NCBI GenBank assembly: GCA_029844215.1
Contig: CM056733.1
Span: 51,163,142-51,227,141 of the forward strand
Direction of reading: 5' to 3'
Length of the DNA stretch: 64,000 nucleotides
DNA from: Przewalskia tangutica
Taxonomy: Eukaryota; Streptophyta; Magnoliopsida; Solanales; Solanaceae
Under the pieces are notes generated by a model. The model searched no databases and had not been told where the DNA came from. It worked only from the letters and a program-made list of their open reading frames with translations. Each line of letters begins with the position of its first letter. Positions within the stretch are counted from its first letter, which is position 1. Made by a program: the position numbers and the translations under genes. This document shows, in pieces, positions 11,022 to 22,664 of this stretch.

Positions 11022-11654
11022 CAATGACCCTAATAGCATTATTTACCACCATAAGTATTTTCTTCTTAACATGCAACTCTATAAACTAATAATAGAGGAA
11101 GAATCATTACCTTAGAGCTTTAGCCAAATTTTATCCAACAATTTGCTAGCCTTCCTACCAAGAATACCACCACCACCACCTTCACAAGCTAGCCACAAGC
11201 TTCCTTCTTGTCTTTTAATTTTTCAGATTTTTCTTAAGGCTAGAATCCTCTTGGATTTTTAGAGAGAAGGAGAAGCTTGAAATATTTAGAGAGAAGGAAT
11301 AGGTTTTTCAAAGAGAGAGATGACAAATGACCAAGTCTTTAAGACTTGGTCAATATATTGCATGTAAAAAAATCAGATGGGGGGGACACTTGTCCCCCAC
11401 TCAGGCCCTTTCAAAATAAAAATCTGACTTTTCCTAAGTTTTTCCGCCTGATTTCCCGCCTCGGCGCGGCCTGCAACAAGCGCGGCGCGCCTCTGCGGAC
11501 GCCGGATCTTCGCGCCGCGCCTTCCGGAGCCGCGGCGCTGAAACTCAGCGACCCTCGGGTTTTCGCGCGCGTCCCTACACTCACTGTCTTGGCGCCACGC
11601 CTCCGGCGCCCGCGCGAGACCACGATCGCGGTCGGGCGAACCACGGGTATAACA
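11022..11654 (-). repeat. LTR of element B (3' LTR), second part
   Basis: Continues LTR B after the A insertion, starting with the second CAATG duplication, and ends with GGTATAACA. It matches 18713-19332. It includes a TATA-like 'caatatattg' near 11349. The last 200 bases (about 11440-11654) are very GC-rich, unlike the rest of the LTR. The long open frames on both strands there follow from the base composition. Confidence 0.9.
11440..11654 (-). promoter_or_regulatory. GC-rich head of U3, LTR B
   Basis: About 200 bp dense in CG dinucleotides (for example 'gcgcggcgcgcc') at the U3 end of an otherwise AT-rich LTR. Present also at 19130-19332. The other LTR families in the window lack it. Confidence 0.7.
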
Positions 11655-11682
11655 TTCTCCCCAGAAACATTCGTCGAATGTT
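11655..11682 (-). other. Polypurine tract and inverted repeat (B)
   Basis: 'ttctcccc' abuts the LTR, followed by AACATTCGTCGAATGTT (11666-11682), an inverted repeat shared by all elements here. Confidence 0.75.
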
Positions 11683-11751
11683 CCTTCTAAACTTACTCGA
11701 TCCAATATCGGCATAGACTCAAATAAAGACGCTCACACGGCACAACAAAAC

Positions 11752-13281
11752 TCAAGCATAAATACTAAATTTAAAGACCAACAATTTAGAACGTGGGTTA
11801 CCTGGAGGTATAGGGAATAAGTGAGGATATTTCTTCATCATGTCATCCTCTGCTTCCCACGTCATCTCCTCTCTGTTCTCGTTCCGCCATAAGACCTTGA
11901 CGGAAGCCACATCCTTTGTCCGTAATCGCCTAACCTGACGATCGAGTATCGCTATGGGACTCTCCTCATATGATAACTCCTCTGTTACCTGAACCTCATG
12001 AATCGGATGTACTCTAGATGGGTCTCCAATACATTTCCGCAACATAGACACATGAAACACTGGATGTACTGCCTCTAGATCGGACGACAGATCCAACTCA
12101 TAAGCAACCTTGCCTACCCTCCGGACAATCTGGTAAGGCCCAATGTACCTTGGGCTAAGCTTCCCCTTCTTTCCAAATCTCATCACGCCCTTCATGGGCG
12201 ATACCTTTAGAAAAACCCAATCATCTATCTCAAATTCCAAGTGTCGACGCCGATGATCTGCATACGACTTCTGCCGACTCTGAGCTGCCAACAATCGCTC
12301 CTGGATAAGCTTCACCTTATCCACTGCCTGCTGAACTAAGTATGGCCCGATCAACTGAACTTCTCCCACCTCGAACCAGCCTATAGGTGACCTGCACTTC
12401 CTCCCGTATAAGGCCTCATGTGCGCCATCTCGAATCCGGAATGGTAGGCTGTTGTAAGCAAACTCCACAAGAGGCAAATGATCCTCCACTACCCACGAAA
12501 TCAATAACACAAGCCCGCAGCATATCCTCAAGTGTCTGGATAGTGCGCTCGGCCTGTCCGTCGGTCTGAGGATGAAATGCCGTACTGAGACTCACCCGTG
12601 TCCCTAATCCCTTCTGAAAGGACCTCCAGAAGTTAGCCGAGAACTGGGCTCCTCTATCTGATATAATCGACACCGGGACTCCGTGCAGTCTCACAATCTC
12701 TCTAATATATAATCTGGCATAGTCCTCGGTGAACGCCGTTCGACCGGAAGAAAATGGGCTGATTTAAATCGACCGTCGACAATCACCCAAATGGAATCAT
12801 GCTTTCTCTGAGTGGTAGGTAGTCCTGTAATAAAATCCATATTTATCACCTCCCACTTCCAAGTCGGAATATCAATATTCTGCAATAGCCCGCCGGGCTT
12901 TTGGTGCTCAATCTTGACCTGCTGACAATTAGGACACTGTGCAACAAAATCTGCCACGTCCCTCTTCAGGCCATCCCACCAATACACACACCTGAGGTCA
13001 TGGTACATCTTAGTCGACCCCGGGTGAATAGAATAACGAGCACTGTGTGCCTCCCCCAAAATCTGCTGACGAAGTCCTGTCACATCGGGAACACACAACC
13101 GGCCCTCGAATCTTAGCACCCCATCAGGCGCTACCTCAAATAGACCCTTCTCCTTCTGGAGAGCTGCATCTCGGTACCGTACCAAAATCGGATCCTCATA
13201 CTGTCGCCTCTTCACCTCCTCGATGATGGAAGACTCGACAACCTCTTGCACCCGAATTCCGTCACTATCAGAATCAACCAA
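11752..13281 (-). pseudogene. pol (INT): Integrase of element B with chromodomain-like tail
   Basis: Integrase inserts element cDNA into host DNA. The N-terminal part (12691-13281) has the HHCC zinc-binding pattern ending CPNC and the first catalytic Asp in NMDFITGLP. The core (12416-12694) has the second half of the DDE triad in SDRGAQF and QAERTIQTLED. The C-terminal part (11752-12531) has the GPY/F module SPRYIGPYQIVRRVGKVAYE. It ends with ILDRQVRRLRTKDVASVKVL...TWEAEDDM, a chromodomain-like segment typical of Tekay chromoviruses, which is thought to steer insertion into heterochromatin. The three open segments overlap in different frames, so at least two shifts break the gene. It is followed at once by the polypurine tract. 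Confidence 0.92.
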
Positions 13282-13333
13282 ACGAACCCCAAGGCTCGCT
13301 TAGTCTTTGTAACTCTCGGACCATATTCCTCTT

Positions 13334-13700
13334 CTATGGCTGAACATCAGACAGACTACCCATCGATCTGCGACTAAGGGCATCTGCAACTACATTGGCC
13401 TTCCCAGGGTGGTATAGAATATCAACATCGTAATCCTTAAGTATCTCCAACCACCGTCTGCGCAAGTTCACTCCTGCGGTGAAGATGTCTGAGACTCTTG
13501 TGGTGCGTGTAAATGTCCACATGAACTCCATATAAATAATGTCTCGGATCTTGAGGCATGAATCTCTGCTGCCAACTAGAAGTCTTGTGTGGGATATTTC
13601 TTCTCATGCTTCCTTTGTCGAGATCGTAGTTATAACTCTGCCGTCGCATCAAGACGCACCAAGCTCCGACACTGGCGTCACAATAAACCACGTATCCATC
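13334..13700 (-). pseudogene. pol (RH): RNase H domain of element B
   Basis: Removes the RNA strand during reverse transcription. The 13437-13691 frame begins VYCDAS, the first catalytic Asp region, and continues to HYLYGVHVDIYTHHKSL, where the usual TDH has become THH. The 13334-13531 frame continues RRRWLEILKDYDVDILYHPG and NVVADALSRR, the conserved end of this domain. Frameshifts separate the pieces, and residues between CDAS and HYLYG look scrambled compared with the family. Confidence 0.88.
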
Positions 13701-14580
13701 TAAACCTCGGAAGAGTAAGAAGCTGGGCGATCGTCAACTTCTCCTTTAGCTGGAAACTTTCCTCACAAGTATCCGTCCACGGAACATAGCCGCCTCGAGT
13801 CGGCTTAGTCAAAGTCTTAGAAATAGAAGCAAATTTCTCTACAAACCTCCGATAATAACTGAGGCCCAGTGCGCCTTACAGCCGGTGTAGTGGAGTGCAG
13901 GCCAGTCTTGATCGCCTCAATCTTAGTTGTATCAACCGAATACCATCGGCTCCGATAACATGCCCTAAGAAAGCCCGAAGCTAACGTAACTCGCATTTCG
14001 AGAACTTGGCATACAACTGCCGGTCTTGGAGGACTCCCAATACCGTCCTCAACTGATCTTTATGCTCCTGCTCCGTGCGCGAATACACCAAGATATCATC
14101 AATAAACACTATAACGAACATATCCAAGAATGGCATGAACACCCTATTCATCAAATCCATGAATCTTCTTTGGGGTGTTGGTCGGCCGAAAAGACATCAC
14201 CACGAACTCATAGTGCCCATACCGGTCTGAATGCGATCTTTGGGATGTCTATCTCTCTAACTCGCACTGATGATAACTGCATCGCAGTCTATCTTGGAAA
14301 AACACTTTGCACCCTGCAACTGGTCAAACAAATCGTCAATCCTGGGGAGGGGATATCTGTTCTTGATAGTTACCTTGTTCAGCTGCTTGTAATCAATACA
14401 CATACGCAGCGTCCCATCCTTCTTCTTTACAAATAACACTGGCGCTCCCCAGGGAGAAACACTTGGCCTGATAAAGTCTTTCTCCAGCAAATCTTTCAGC
14501 TGGTCCTTCAATTCCTTCAACTCGGCAGGTGCCATCCTGTATGGCGGAATAGATATCGGTCGAGTGTCTGGCGCCAAATC
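13701..14580 (-). pseudogene. pol (RT): Reverse transcriptase of element B
   Basis: Copies element RNA into DNA. The N-terminal half is open in the 14257-15477 frame: IPPYRMAPAELKELKDQL, then SPWGAPVLFVKKKDGTLRMC and DYKQLNKVTIKNRYPLPRID. The frame is lost after FSKIDCD. The catalytic box FIDD is still present at 14095-14106 in another frame, preceded by FLDMFVIV. The rest of the palm and thumb down to RNase H is visible only in pieces. The enzyme is broken as read, but the motifs are little diverged, which suggests a recent element or consensus errors. Confidence 0.9.
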
Positions 14581-15216
14581 AATGCAAAACTCAATCTCCC
14601 TCTCAGGAGGGATACCCGGAAGCTCGTCTGGGAATACGTCTGGAAACTCTCTAACAACCGGAACTGACTGAAGGTCCGGTATCTCAGCCTCAGTATCGAA
14701 TACCCGAACCAAATGGTAAATATACCCCTTCCGTATCATCTTCCTAGCCTTGAGGTAAGAAATAAACCTACCCCTCGGCGATGCAGTATTCCCCTTCCAC
14801 TCGATAACCGGCTCACCAGGAAACCGGAACCGAACTAACCTCTCTCTGCAGTCCACATTGGCATAGCAAGACGCTAGCCAATCCATACCCATAATCACAT
14901 CGAAGTCTGTCATATCCAACTCTATCAAGTCAGCTAGAGTCTGACGACCATCTATAGTCACTGGGCAAGCCTTATATACCCGCTCAGCTACCACCGAAGC
15001 ACCTACCGGCGTAGCCACCTCAAAAGATTCTATGGACTCGGGCTCTATCCCTATTCTACCAGCAATATGAGGAGATATATAGGACAAGGTAGAACCTGGA
15101 TCTATCAAAGCATATACATCACAGCAAGAAACCAATAATGTACCTGTGACGACATCGGGTGACGCCTCCTGGTCCTGACGACTGGACATAGCATAGATGC
15201 GGTTCTGAGGACCGCT
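14581..15216 (-). CDS. pol (PR): Protease region of element B
   Basis: Aspartic protease that cuts the gag-pol polyprotein. It is uninterrupted and in frame with the gag end and the start of RT (segment 14257-15477). The active site reads YALIDPGSTLSYIS, with the catalytic Asp codon at 15100-15102. The DPG triplet replaces the commoner DTG/DSG. A second conserved stretch, DFDVIMGMDWLA, follows, as in the retropepsin family. The linker to RT contains DVFPDELPGIPPERE, a hallmark of plant chromovirus polyproteins. Confidence 0.9.
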
Positions 15217-16514
15217 GGAACTAGAACCCCTGCCACGACCCCTGCCGCGGCCTGCTGGCCCGTGAACACCCTGCCCTCCGGGGCGCACAACAACTGAAGA
15301 TGAAGACCCAGCAACTGAACTGGTCGGCTGAGCCATAGCATTTCCGCCGCCTCTGGTCGGACAATCTCTCTTCAAATGGCCCTGCTGGCCACAAGAGTAA
15401 CAAGCTCCTGGAGGAACACGACACCCCCCATAATGGCAATCACCACATCGACCACACCGAGGCATAGGTGGCCTCATCGACCGGAACTCGTCCTCCGAAA
15501 CCGGCCACGGAACCTGTCCCGCTCCTCAATACTCAGACGTCCGAAGATGGTGGAGGAGCGCTCTGGACCGGCTGTGGTGCAAATCTGGTCTGCTATTGGG
15601 GTTGTCTACCCCTAAAACTACCAGAGGACCTGCTGTCTGGCCTCCTCGCGATACTGTCAATCGGCCCGCCGTTCCTCACACCCAAGTGCATATGCCTGCA
15701 TGCGGGCAATGTCCATGCCCGGCTGAAGAGCCACTCCCGTGCAACTCTCTGCCAAATAGTCATCGAGCCCTGTGACGTAGCGGTGCACTCTGTCCTCCAT
15801 ATCTGCTACTAAAGTGGGTACATATCGAGCCAATGAGTCAAACTCGACGTTGTACTCCCGGACTGTCCGCCCACTCTGTCTCAGTGTCAGAAATCTGTCG
15901 GCCCGTGCCCTCCTCATCTGCGGAGGCAAGAAATGACCAAGAAATGCCGCCGAGAACTCGTCCCATACAGCTGGAAGCGCATGCTCCCCCCGGGACAGCT
16001 CCCACGAATCAAACCAGTCCACTGCGGTATCACGCAGCCGATGCGAACTCAACACAACTGACTCGGTATCCGAGGCCTTGATCACCCTCATGATCCGCTG
16101 TAACTGTCGGATGAACTCCTGAGGGTCATCCTCAGGCCTCGACCCATAAAACTCTGGCGGGCTGCAGCTCAAGAAGTCCCGAAGTTTTACGCTATCAGAT
16201 CTGGGAGGAACTACGGGTATAGCCGGAACCGCTGCCTCCTGTCTGTCCTCATGCCTAGCCACTATCCTGGCCAATAACTGGGCCATCTCCTTGTAGCCCA
16301 TATCCTCTGCCTCTTTGGTGGGGGCTCAGTCAAGTAGTCTCGATGGCGCTGCTGCTCCGGACTCTGCTGGGGTTGACGACCTTGTGGAACTCGCCGTCCC
16401 AAACACCTCATCTGGTAAGGACTGGGCCTGTGCCCTGGTAACCCTCGGTGTCTCACTAGTAGTTCCCTCCGCTGCCTTGCCCTTCTGGGCCGCGGTTGCC
16501 TTGCGCGGAGGCAT
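15217..16514 (-). pseudogene. gag: gag of element B, frame-broken
   Basis: Capsid and nucleocapsid polyprotein. The start is chosen at 16514 (MPPRKATAAQKGK), because all gags here begin with this basic leader; an upstream in-frame ATG at 16529 is weaker. The capsid segment (15657-16301) runs from MGYKEMAQLLARIVARHED through LRDFLSCSPPEFYGSRPEDD and FIRQLQRIMRVIKAS to VREYNVEFDSLARYVPTLV. The nucleocapsid has one classical CX2CX4HX4C knuckle (CYSCGQQGHLKRDC, 15361-15402), preceded by CGRCGDCHYGGC and followed by a Gly/Arg-rich stretch. Two shifts break the frame, near 16310 and 15560. Confidence 0.92.
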
Positions 16515-16723
16515 AACTGATACACACAAAGTTTACGTCAGAGGAAATTCAACCTATAACACAGCTCTATTGCACGATCTTAGAGTGAAAGAAATGGAAA
16601 CCAATCCTAAATATCCTGTAGCCTCCTGATTATAGATGTGGTGCACAACACACCGATAATCAAGACTCTACTAGATACGGCCTGTAGACCCTTTCCGAGG
16701 ATTAACTGCTCTGATACCACTTT
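16515..16723 (-). other. Leader of B with primer-binding site
   Basis: Untranslated leader. The complement of TGGTATCAGAGC (initiator tRNA-Met) is at 16708-16719, four bases from the LTR. Confidence 0.88.
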
Positions 16724-17344
16724 TGTCACGACCCGACCCCGGATCCGTGACCGGTGCCTTGACCCGGGCACCCTTGTGACACAACATCAGAGAAAACCAG
16801 CGGAATATAACTCAAAATAAAACAACCATAATGGTATAAATAGTCTAGCCCAAATGGCTACTCCAAAAGTACATAAAACCGAACAGCTATATCCTTTAAC
16901 AACCCAAGTTATGACAAGACTACAGGCCTCTAAGAATGAGTAACACTACGACGGGACAGGGCCCCGTCATGCCCCTGAATGTACAAAATATCACAACACC
17001 GGGGAGAACCATACCAAAAGTCGAGCTTCCGAAGAAATGGAGCTCCTGACACCTGAGTAAGAGATCCTAGGAATGAGGATCTACCACCTGCTTTCCCTTA
17101 CCTGCGGCATGAACGCAGCCCCCGAGGAAGGGGGTCAGTACACAACGTACCAAGTATGTAAAACTGGAAAATACTGTAGTAATATCACAAGTCAAAGATA
17201 AGCTGGAGTCATAGATAAAAATCAATTTCCTTGCACTGTGCCTTACTAACAATGAGAGTAACGAGTATAAAACTTATAGCATAAAAATAGGAGGCTCACG
17301 ATCAAAACAGGGTACCTCGCCCGTAGTATCATTAAGCAATCCTA

Positions 17345-17575
17345 CTCCTGGGACTATTTCACCCGCATGGGTCCTGTGGACCCGCATGAGGTCATCCGCC
17401 TCGTCATGGGACTATTTCACCCGCATGGGACTATTTCACCCGCATGGATCCTGTGGACCCGCATGAGTACCATCGCCGTACTCGCATGGGACTATTTCAC
17501 CCGCATGGATCCTGTGGTCCGGATCCGCATGAGTGCAAGCGCCGCACTCGCATCATGGGTAGCAAATCCATGGCA
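17345..17575 (-). repeat. Minisatellite in 5' LTR B
   Basis: Same 20-base unit as 497-710, with nearly identical copy order. Confidence 0.85.
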
Positions 17576-18115
17576 TAGATAATAACCCGGGGTTTACCCC
17601 GTAATAATACAAATATATAACATAGCTCATCCGGCTATCATACACAACATAAGCACTACCGGCCTATCATACCATACATAAGCACTACCGGCCTATCATA
17701 TCACAACATAAGCACTACCGGCCTATCATAACATAAGCAAGTTAAGAAATCCCCTAACTTCTTATTAACATTATTAATATATCCTCTCATTTTAGTATCC
17801 TAAGGCACTAACATGTCTTTTAATAGAAAATCCGGGAATTCAACCCAAGTACCATGTACTTCTAACTTTTTAAGAAAAACTCTTTTTATACAAAGATTCC
17901 AAGATACTAATCACCATAGTATCAAGTTACAATTTCTTTTCAAAACAAGTCACATTTCCTTTTAGAAATATAATAGGCTTCTAAATCAAGTGACTTCATT
18001 TCCTTTAAAACCTTAGGCAACCAATGCCTAAAATCAATCCACCTTCCATAGTTTCAAATCCTTTACCCGTACTTGTTTTAATTAGAGTAAACCATTCTTT
18101 GTGAACCTTTCAAAA

Positions 18116-18154
18116 ACTAATATAACCAACTTCCCATAAAGTCATTATATTAGT
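18116..18154 (-). promoter_or_regulatory. Conserved LTR stem-loop (B, right)
   Basis: ACTAATATAA/TTATATTAGT arms with the constant loop, identical to 1263-1301. Confidence 0.7.
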
Positions 18155-19332
18155 GTTATTCCTTTGTCAAATACATTTTCCCTAAATCCAAATGACTTAT
18201 ACTTTTGAAATGAAACAAGCATCATATACTTTAAAACAAGTGTAGATTATCAAATCTTGTACGTATACCGTACTACATAGATACAACTATTCATGCTCAA
18301 GAGATAGGAAAGCTCTACATACCTCTTCGGTCAATCCACTTGCTAAGTCCAACTACCGCAAGTAATATGTCAACCTATAACAACCATAGTGCGTTTATTA
18401 ACCTCTAATTTCAATGTAGAAATTCCAAATTCAAGTTACCAAATTCCTAAGGAAAATTGGACAGCATTTTCTTTGTTTCTACTCACTTTGCCACCTTTTT
18501 CAAAGGCCGATTTTCAACACTCAAACGCCTCATTAAGGCCCAACATCCAAACCAACACAAAGGGGATTACACATCTAATCTTGGGTGTGTAAAATTCTGC
18601 CCCATAAGTTATAATAATACACTTAACAATTCTAAAGTAGTTTGTAGGCTATAACATGCTCATAATATCTCTTTAGCCAAATCCTTCATACCCAACCCAC
18701 ATTTCTTGCATGCAATGACCCTAATAGCATTATTTACCACCATAAGTATTTTCTTCTTAACATGCAACTCTATAAACTAATAATAGAGGAAGAATCATTA
18801 CCTTAGAGCTTTAGCCAAATTTTATCCAACAATTTGCTAGCCTTCCTACCAAGAATACCTCCACCACCACCTTCACAAGCTAGCCACAAGCTTCCTTCTT
18901 GTCTTTTAATTTTTCAGATTTTCTTAAGGCTAGAATCCTCTTGGATTTTTAGAGAGAAGGAGGAGCTTGAAATATTTAGAGAGAAGGAAGAGGTTTTTCA
19001 AAGAGAGAGATGACAAATGACCAAGTCTTTAAGACTTGGTCAATATATCGCATGTAAAAATCAGATGGGGACACTTGTCCCCACTGTGCCCTTTCAAAAT
19101 AAAAATCGACTTTTCCTAAGTTTTTCCACGATTTCCCGCCTCGGCGCCGCTTCTGCCCCGCGGGCCGCACTCTGCGGACCCTCGGATCTTCCGCGCGCCA
19201 CGCTTCCGGAGCGCGGCTGAAACTTCAGCGACCCTCAGTTTTCGCTGCGGCCTGCTACACTCACTTGGCGCCGCGCGCCGCGCCTCCACGCCACTGACGC
19301 TTGATCGCGTCCAGATCAACCACGGTATAACA

Positions 19333-19648
19333 ACGTGTCTCCCCCCGATTGGTCTATAATATTACATTTTCCGAAATTTCCATAATTGGTCAAAATGTCA
19401 AAAACCTCGTAGGCCCCACAAAACGTAAATTCTCTTAGGTGGGCCCTACGTGACCAACTCTGTAAATAAATTTCCACAATCTCAAATAACAATTTTGGGA
19501 ACCCAATTCTTACTAACAAACATTTTTCCTTCCCGAGGTTCGGAAGATTTTCCTTAGAAATAACAACTCTTTCTTTCGTTCAAATTTTTAAGTCCTGATT
19601 CCTTACGTACAATCTCTTTAACATGCCCTGGACTTACGGGGTGTAACA
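19333..19648 (-). repeat. 3' LTR of C, U3 end
   Basis: Matches 50775-51088 in the other LTR of C and ends GGGTGTAACA. The first bases 'acgtg' coincide with the insertion point of B in a GACATGTGTC-like palindrome. Confidence 0.88.
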
Positions 19649-20110
19649 TTCTCCCCCCCCCCCCCCTTAGAAACATTTGTCCCCGAATGTTCTTTCGAGG
19701 TTCAATCTAAACGGATATCGCATAGTCCCCCTTAACTACACCCAACATAATCACATATGCCACACCTGGCCCATCATCGCACTTAATTCTCATTCTTAGC
19801 CTGAAATAAACCTTACTACCCGAGAAGGCCTTGTACATCTAAGGTCTCCGCGGTTATCAATATTCTAAGGTCCTCAATATTCTATGTCCCAAACTTGCAT
19901 TACCACATAACCAGATTGTCTTAATCACAAAACTCAATATTACCCGTACATAACACTTAAACATATAACAATCTTATCAATGCATACAAGTCTCTAAAGG
20001 GTCAAAGATATACATGTAACTATTGCTCTATTTCTCCTTTATCGCTCTCGTTCGTAATCCTTCCCTGCAGGGCGCATAGCTATAGAAGGTGAAGAACCAA
20101 CAACTGATCC
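19649..20110 (-). other. Polypurine tract and spacer of C
   Basis: A run of 14 C on the plus strand (G on the element strand) abuts the LTR, then AACATTTGTCCCCGAATGTT (19672-19690). The rest to 20110 is AT-rich without open frames. 'ttctcattcttagcctgaaa' near 19782 matches D at about 25137. No pol is present. Confidence 0.7.
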
Positions 20111-21061
20111 AGTAGACTGAGTTATCCCACATGTATCCCTCTTACTAGCACATTCTCTCATTATATGGCCCTGACGGCCACAGGTAAAACAGGCACCAGT
20201 AGCACGACGACATTCCCCCTGGTGATGCCGGCCACACTGTGAACACTGAGGGAAGAGTGATCCCGACTATCTAGAACCCATGTGCACACGCGAATCCGAA
20301 ACTCTGGAGCTCTGACCAACTCCTGAATAACCCAGCTGATCACACCTCCTGCCAGAAAACTGGGAAGGAGCACTCTGTGCCGGCTGAAATGTAGACCTAG
20401 TCGCCGAGGCCGCCCGCCGAAAGTTACCACGAAACCACGACGCCCCGCCTCTTCGTCCGGACTTGGTCCGCTAGTCTCTCTCTCTGCTTTCAATACTGTG
20501 CGTATGCTGCATCCCGCAATATCCATACCGGCAAGGGCGGCTCTCGGCATACGCAGAATCATATAACGGTCTAGTCCCATAACATAGCGATGAACTCTAT
20601 CAGCCATGTCCGCCACAATAGTGAGTGCATACCTAGCCAATGAGTCAAACTCCAGGCTATACTCTCTGATGGTCCTTTCATTCTGCCTCAGCATCAAAAA
20701 CCTATCCACACGGGTTCTCCTCATCTCAGGAGGCAAAAAGTGATCAAGGAAGGCCTCTGTGAACTCATCCCACAAAGCTGGAGGAGCACCCTCGGCCCAG
20801 GACAGTTCCCACGACTCGAACCAGTTTACTGCAACATCGCGTAACCGGTAAGAAACTAGTATAACTAACTCGGCCTCCGAGGCCTTAATTACCCGCATAG
20901 TCCGTTGCATCTTCCTAATAAACTCTTTAGGATCATCCTCAGGTCTAGACCCATAGAAATCTGGCGGATCACAACCCAAAAAATCTCGAACCCTCAAACA
21001 ATCTGCCCTAGGGTTCGCTACCGGCTCCTGTCGGTATTGCCCTGCCACTATGCTGATCAAT
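20111..21061 (-). pseudogene. gag: gag of C, C-terminal part (split by D)
   Basis: Continues the gag whose start is at 30361-30613. The open segment 20161-21060 gives the capsid domain: LRVRDFLGCDPPDFYGSRPE, FIRKMQRTMRVIKASEAE, HFLPPEMRRTRVDRFLMLR, IREYSLEFDSLARYALTIV. After about 20520 the true frame is lost. The CCHC nucleocapsid can be read in another frame near 20161-20255 (CxxC...HxxxECxR then ACFTCGRQGHIMREC). Residue 1 of this segment abuts the D insertion and its TCAAT duplication (21057-21061). The gene is dead as it stands, because a 9.3-kb element separates its halves. Confidence 0.9.
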
Positions 21062-21699
21062 TGTCACACCCCGAACCCCGAGCCCGTGACTGGTGCCCTA
21101 CCTGGGCACCCTTCTACCTTAACAACTAAGTAAACTGCGGAAATTAAATAACACCTCATTTTTGTTTTAAAACCAACTTACGCACAAGGGCAAAGCCGAC
21201 AAGGCTGCCATATAATATACATAAACAAAAGACACTACACCGTACATGAGTCCAATCCCACATATGAATACAGACCTCTAAGAGTTTTACTGAAATATGA
21301 CGGGACAAGGCCCCGTCGTACCCATAACCGTAAAAAAGCCTGTACTGAAAGAACTACACCAAAATGATAACTCCTGAACAAATGGAGCTATCCAAAACTC
21401 GAAAGGTGGTCCTACACTGCAGATCACCAAATCATGCACCTAAACTGCGGCAGATGAACGCAAATCCCAAAGGAGGTCAAGATGAAAAATGTACCAAGTA
21501 TGTGAAATGATGAAATCGTAATGAAATCATAACAGTCTAAACAAAACAGAGACATGTATGATAGCCAACCTACAAGACACAATACATAAACAAATATATC
21601 AAGTCGTGACGATGCCTCAAAGTCACTACTCAAATATAACTATGGGTCTCACGCCCCTAATATCAATCATGCCCGTGGAATCCTTCCTCACTGTCGGCA

Positions 21700-21945
21700 G
21701 TCCATGATATAATATAACACCAATAAGCCTATCCAAGGAGTATCCCTCGTGGTCGCATGCCCCGGAATCCCACATCGTATAAGCATGACCATGGGGTAAT
21801 ACAAATAAATCCGGGAATCAAACCCGCTCCTGGTCACATGCCTCGGAATCCCACATCGTATAAGCATGTCCAAGGAGTATCCCTCGTGGTCGCATGCCCA
21901 GGAATCCCACATCGTATAAGCATGACCATGGGGTAACACAAATAA
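21700..21945 (-). repeat. Long-unit tandem repeat in 3' LTR D
   Basis: Unit of about 130-136 bp made of two half-units, each with 'cggaatcccacatcgtataa'. About two units here against about four at 27165-27665. Confidence 0.85.
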
Positions 21946-22078
21946 TGGAAGCATACCTGTGGAATCCCACCTCACTGTCGGTACGTCCAAGTAAACTTAC
22001 AACAAGGCAGCCGACCCTCCAACCGAGAGTCGCGACAACGTAATAAAACATAATACTTGTACTCAAATGCTATCACCA

Positions 22079-22405
22079 GCACACATTGACAATTCTCAAC
22101 TAAATAAGCCAAAGTACTTATCAAGGCACACATAGAATAATTCTCAATTAAACAAGCCAAAGTACTTATCAAGGCATACATAGAATAATTCTCAATTAAA
22201 CAAGCCAAAGTACTTATCAAGGCATACATAGAATAATTCTCAATTAAACAAGCCAAAGTACTTATCAAGGCATACATAGAATAATTCTCAATTAAACAAG
22301 CCAAAGTACTTATCAAGGCACACATAGAATAATTCTCAATTAAACAAGCCAAAGTACTTATCAAGGCACACATAGAATAATTCTCAATTAAACAAGCCAA
22401 AGTAC
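22079..22405 (-). repeat. 48-bp tandem repeat in 3' LTR D
   Basis: Seven copies of a 48-bp unit with 'aagtacttatcaaggca' and 'ctcaattaaacaagcc'. Six copies are in the other LTR. Confidence 0.92.
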
Positions 22406-22612
22406 TACGTACGTACATCCTTTTCCAAAGACTTCTTTTTATGTAAAACCCCAAGATACTAACACCCGTAGTATCAAGGTGTGTCTATTTTTCAAAGTAA
22501 GTTACTACACTTTTAGAAAACTCATTTCAAAGCTTGAAATCAAGTAACTTCAAATTTTCACAATCTAGGCAACTTATGCCTAATAATCAAAATAGACAAC
22601 TTTCTTAACCTT

Positions 22613-22664
22613 CCATAAAACCGTTATAACCAACTTCTCATAAAGCCGTTATAACCCTTTATGG
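22613..22664 (-). promoter_or_regulatory. Conserved LTR stem-loop (D, left)
   Basis: Arms CCATAAA..GTTATAA and TTATAAC..TTTATGG with loop AACTTCTCATAAAG. The other LTR of D has lost it by a 25-bp deletion. Confidence 0.68.

Larger units (their letters stand above)
16724..19332 (-). repeat. 5' LTR of element B
   Basis: Complete 2609-bp LTR beginning TGTCACGACCC and ending GGTATAACA on the plus strand. It is the uninterrupted partner of 1-1864 plus 11022-11654 and gives A's empty site at about 18713. Holds: minisatellite 17345-17575, second repeat 17630-17735, stem-loop 18116-18154, and the GC-rich U3 head 19130-19332. The base pairs 'acgtg' at 19333-19337 are probably its right target duplication; the left one is outside the window. 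Confidence 0.92.

Noticed and set aside
11346..11714. Overlapping frames of 114, 113 and 77 aa on both strands
   Set aside because: They follow from the GC-rich U3 head of LTR B. The other copy at 19130-19332 does not keep these frames.
19651..19666. Run of 14 C as a possible sequencing gap or G-quadruplex
   Set aside because: It sits exactly at the polypurine tract of C, where D has 'cccccc'. Length is probably inflated or uncertain, but no separate feature is supported.
21972..22454. 160-aa minus-strand frame made of 16-residue repeats (and the 194-aa frame at 27550-28134)
   Set aside because: It is the 48-bp LTR array. Its unit is divisible by three, so any open unit stays open. There is no protein-like evolution and it lies in LTR D.
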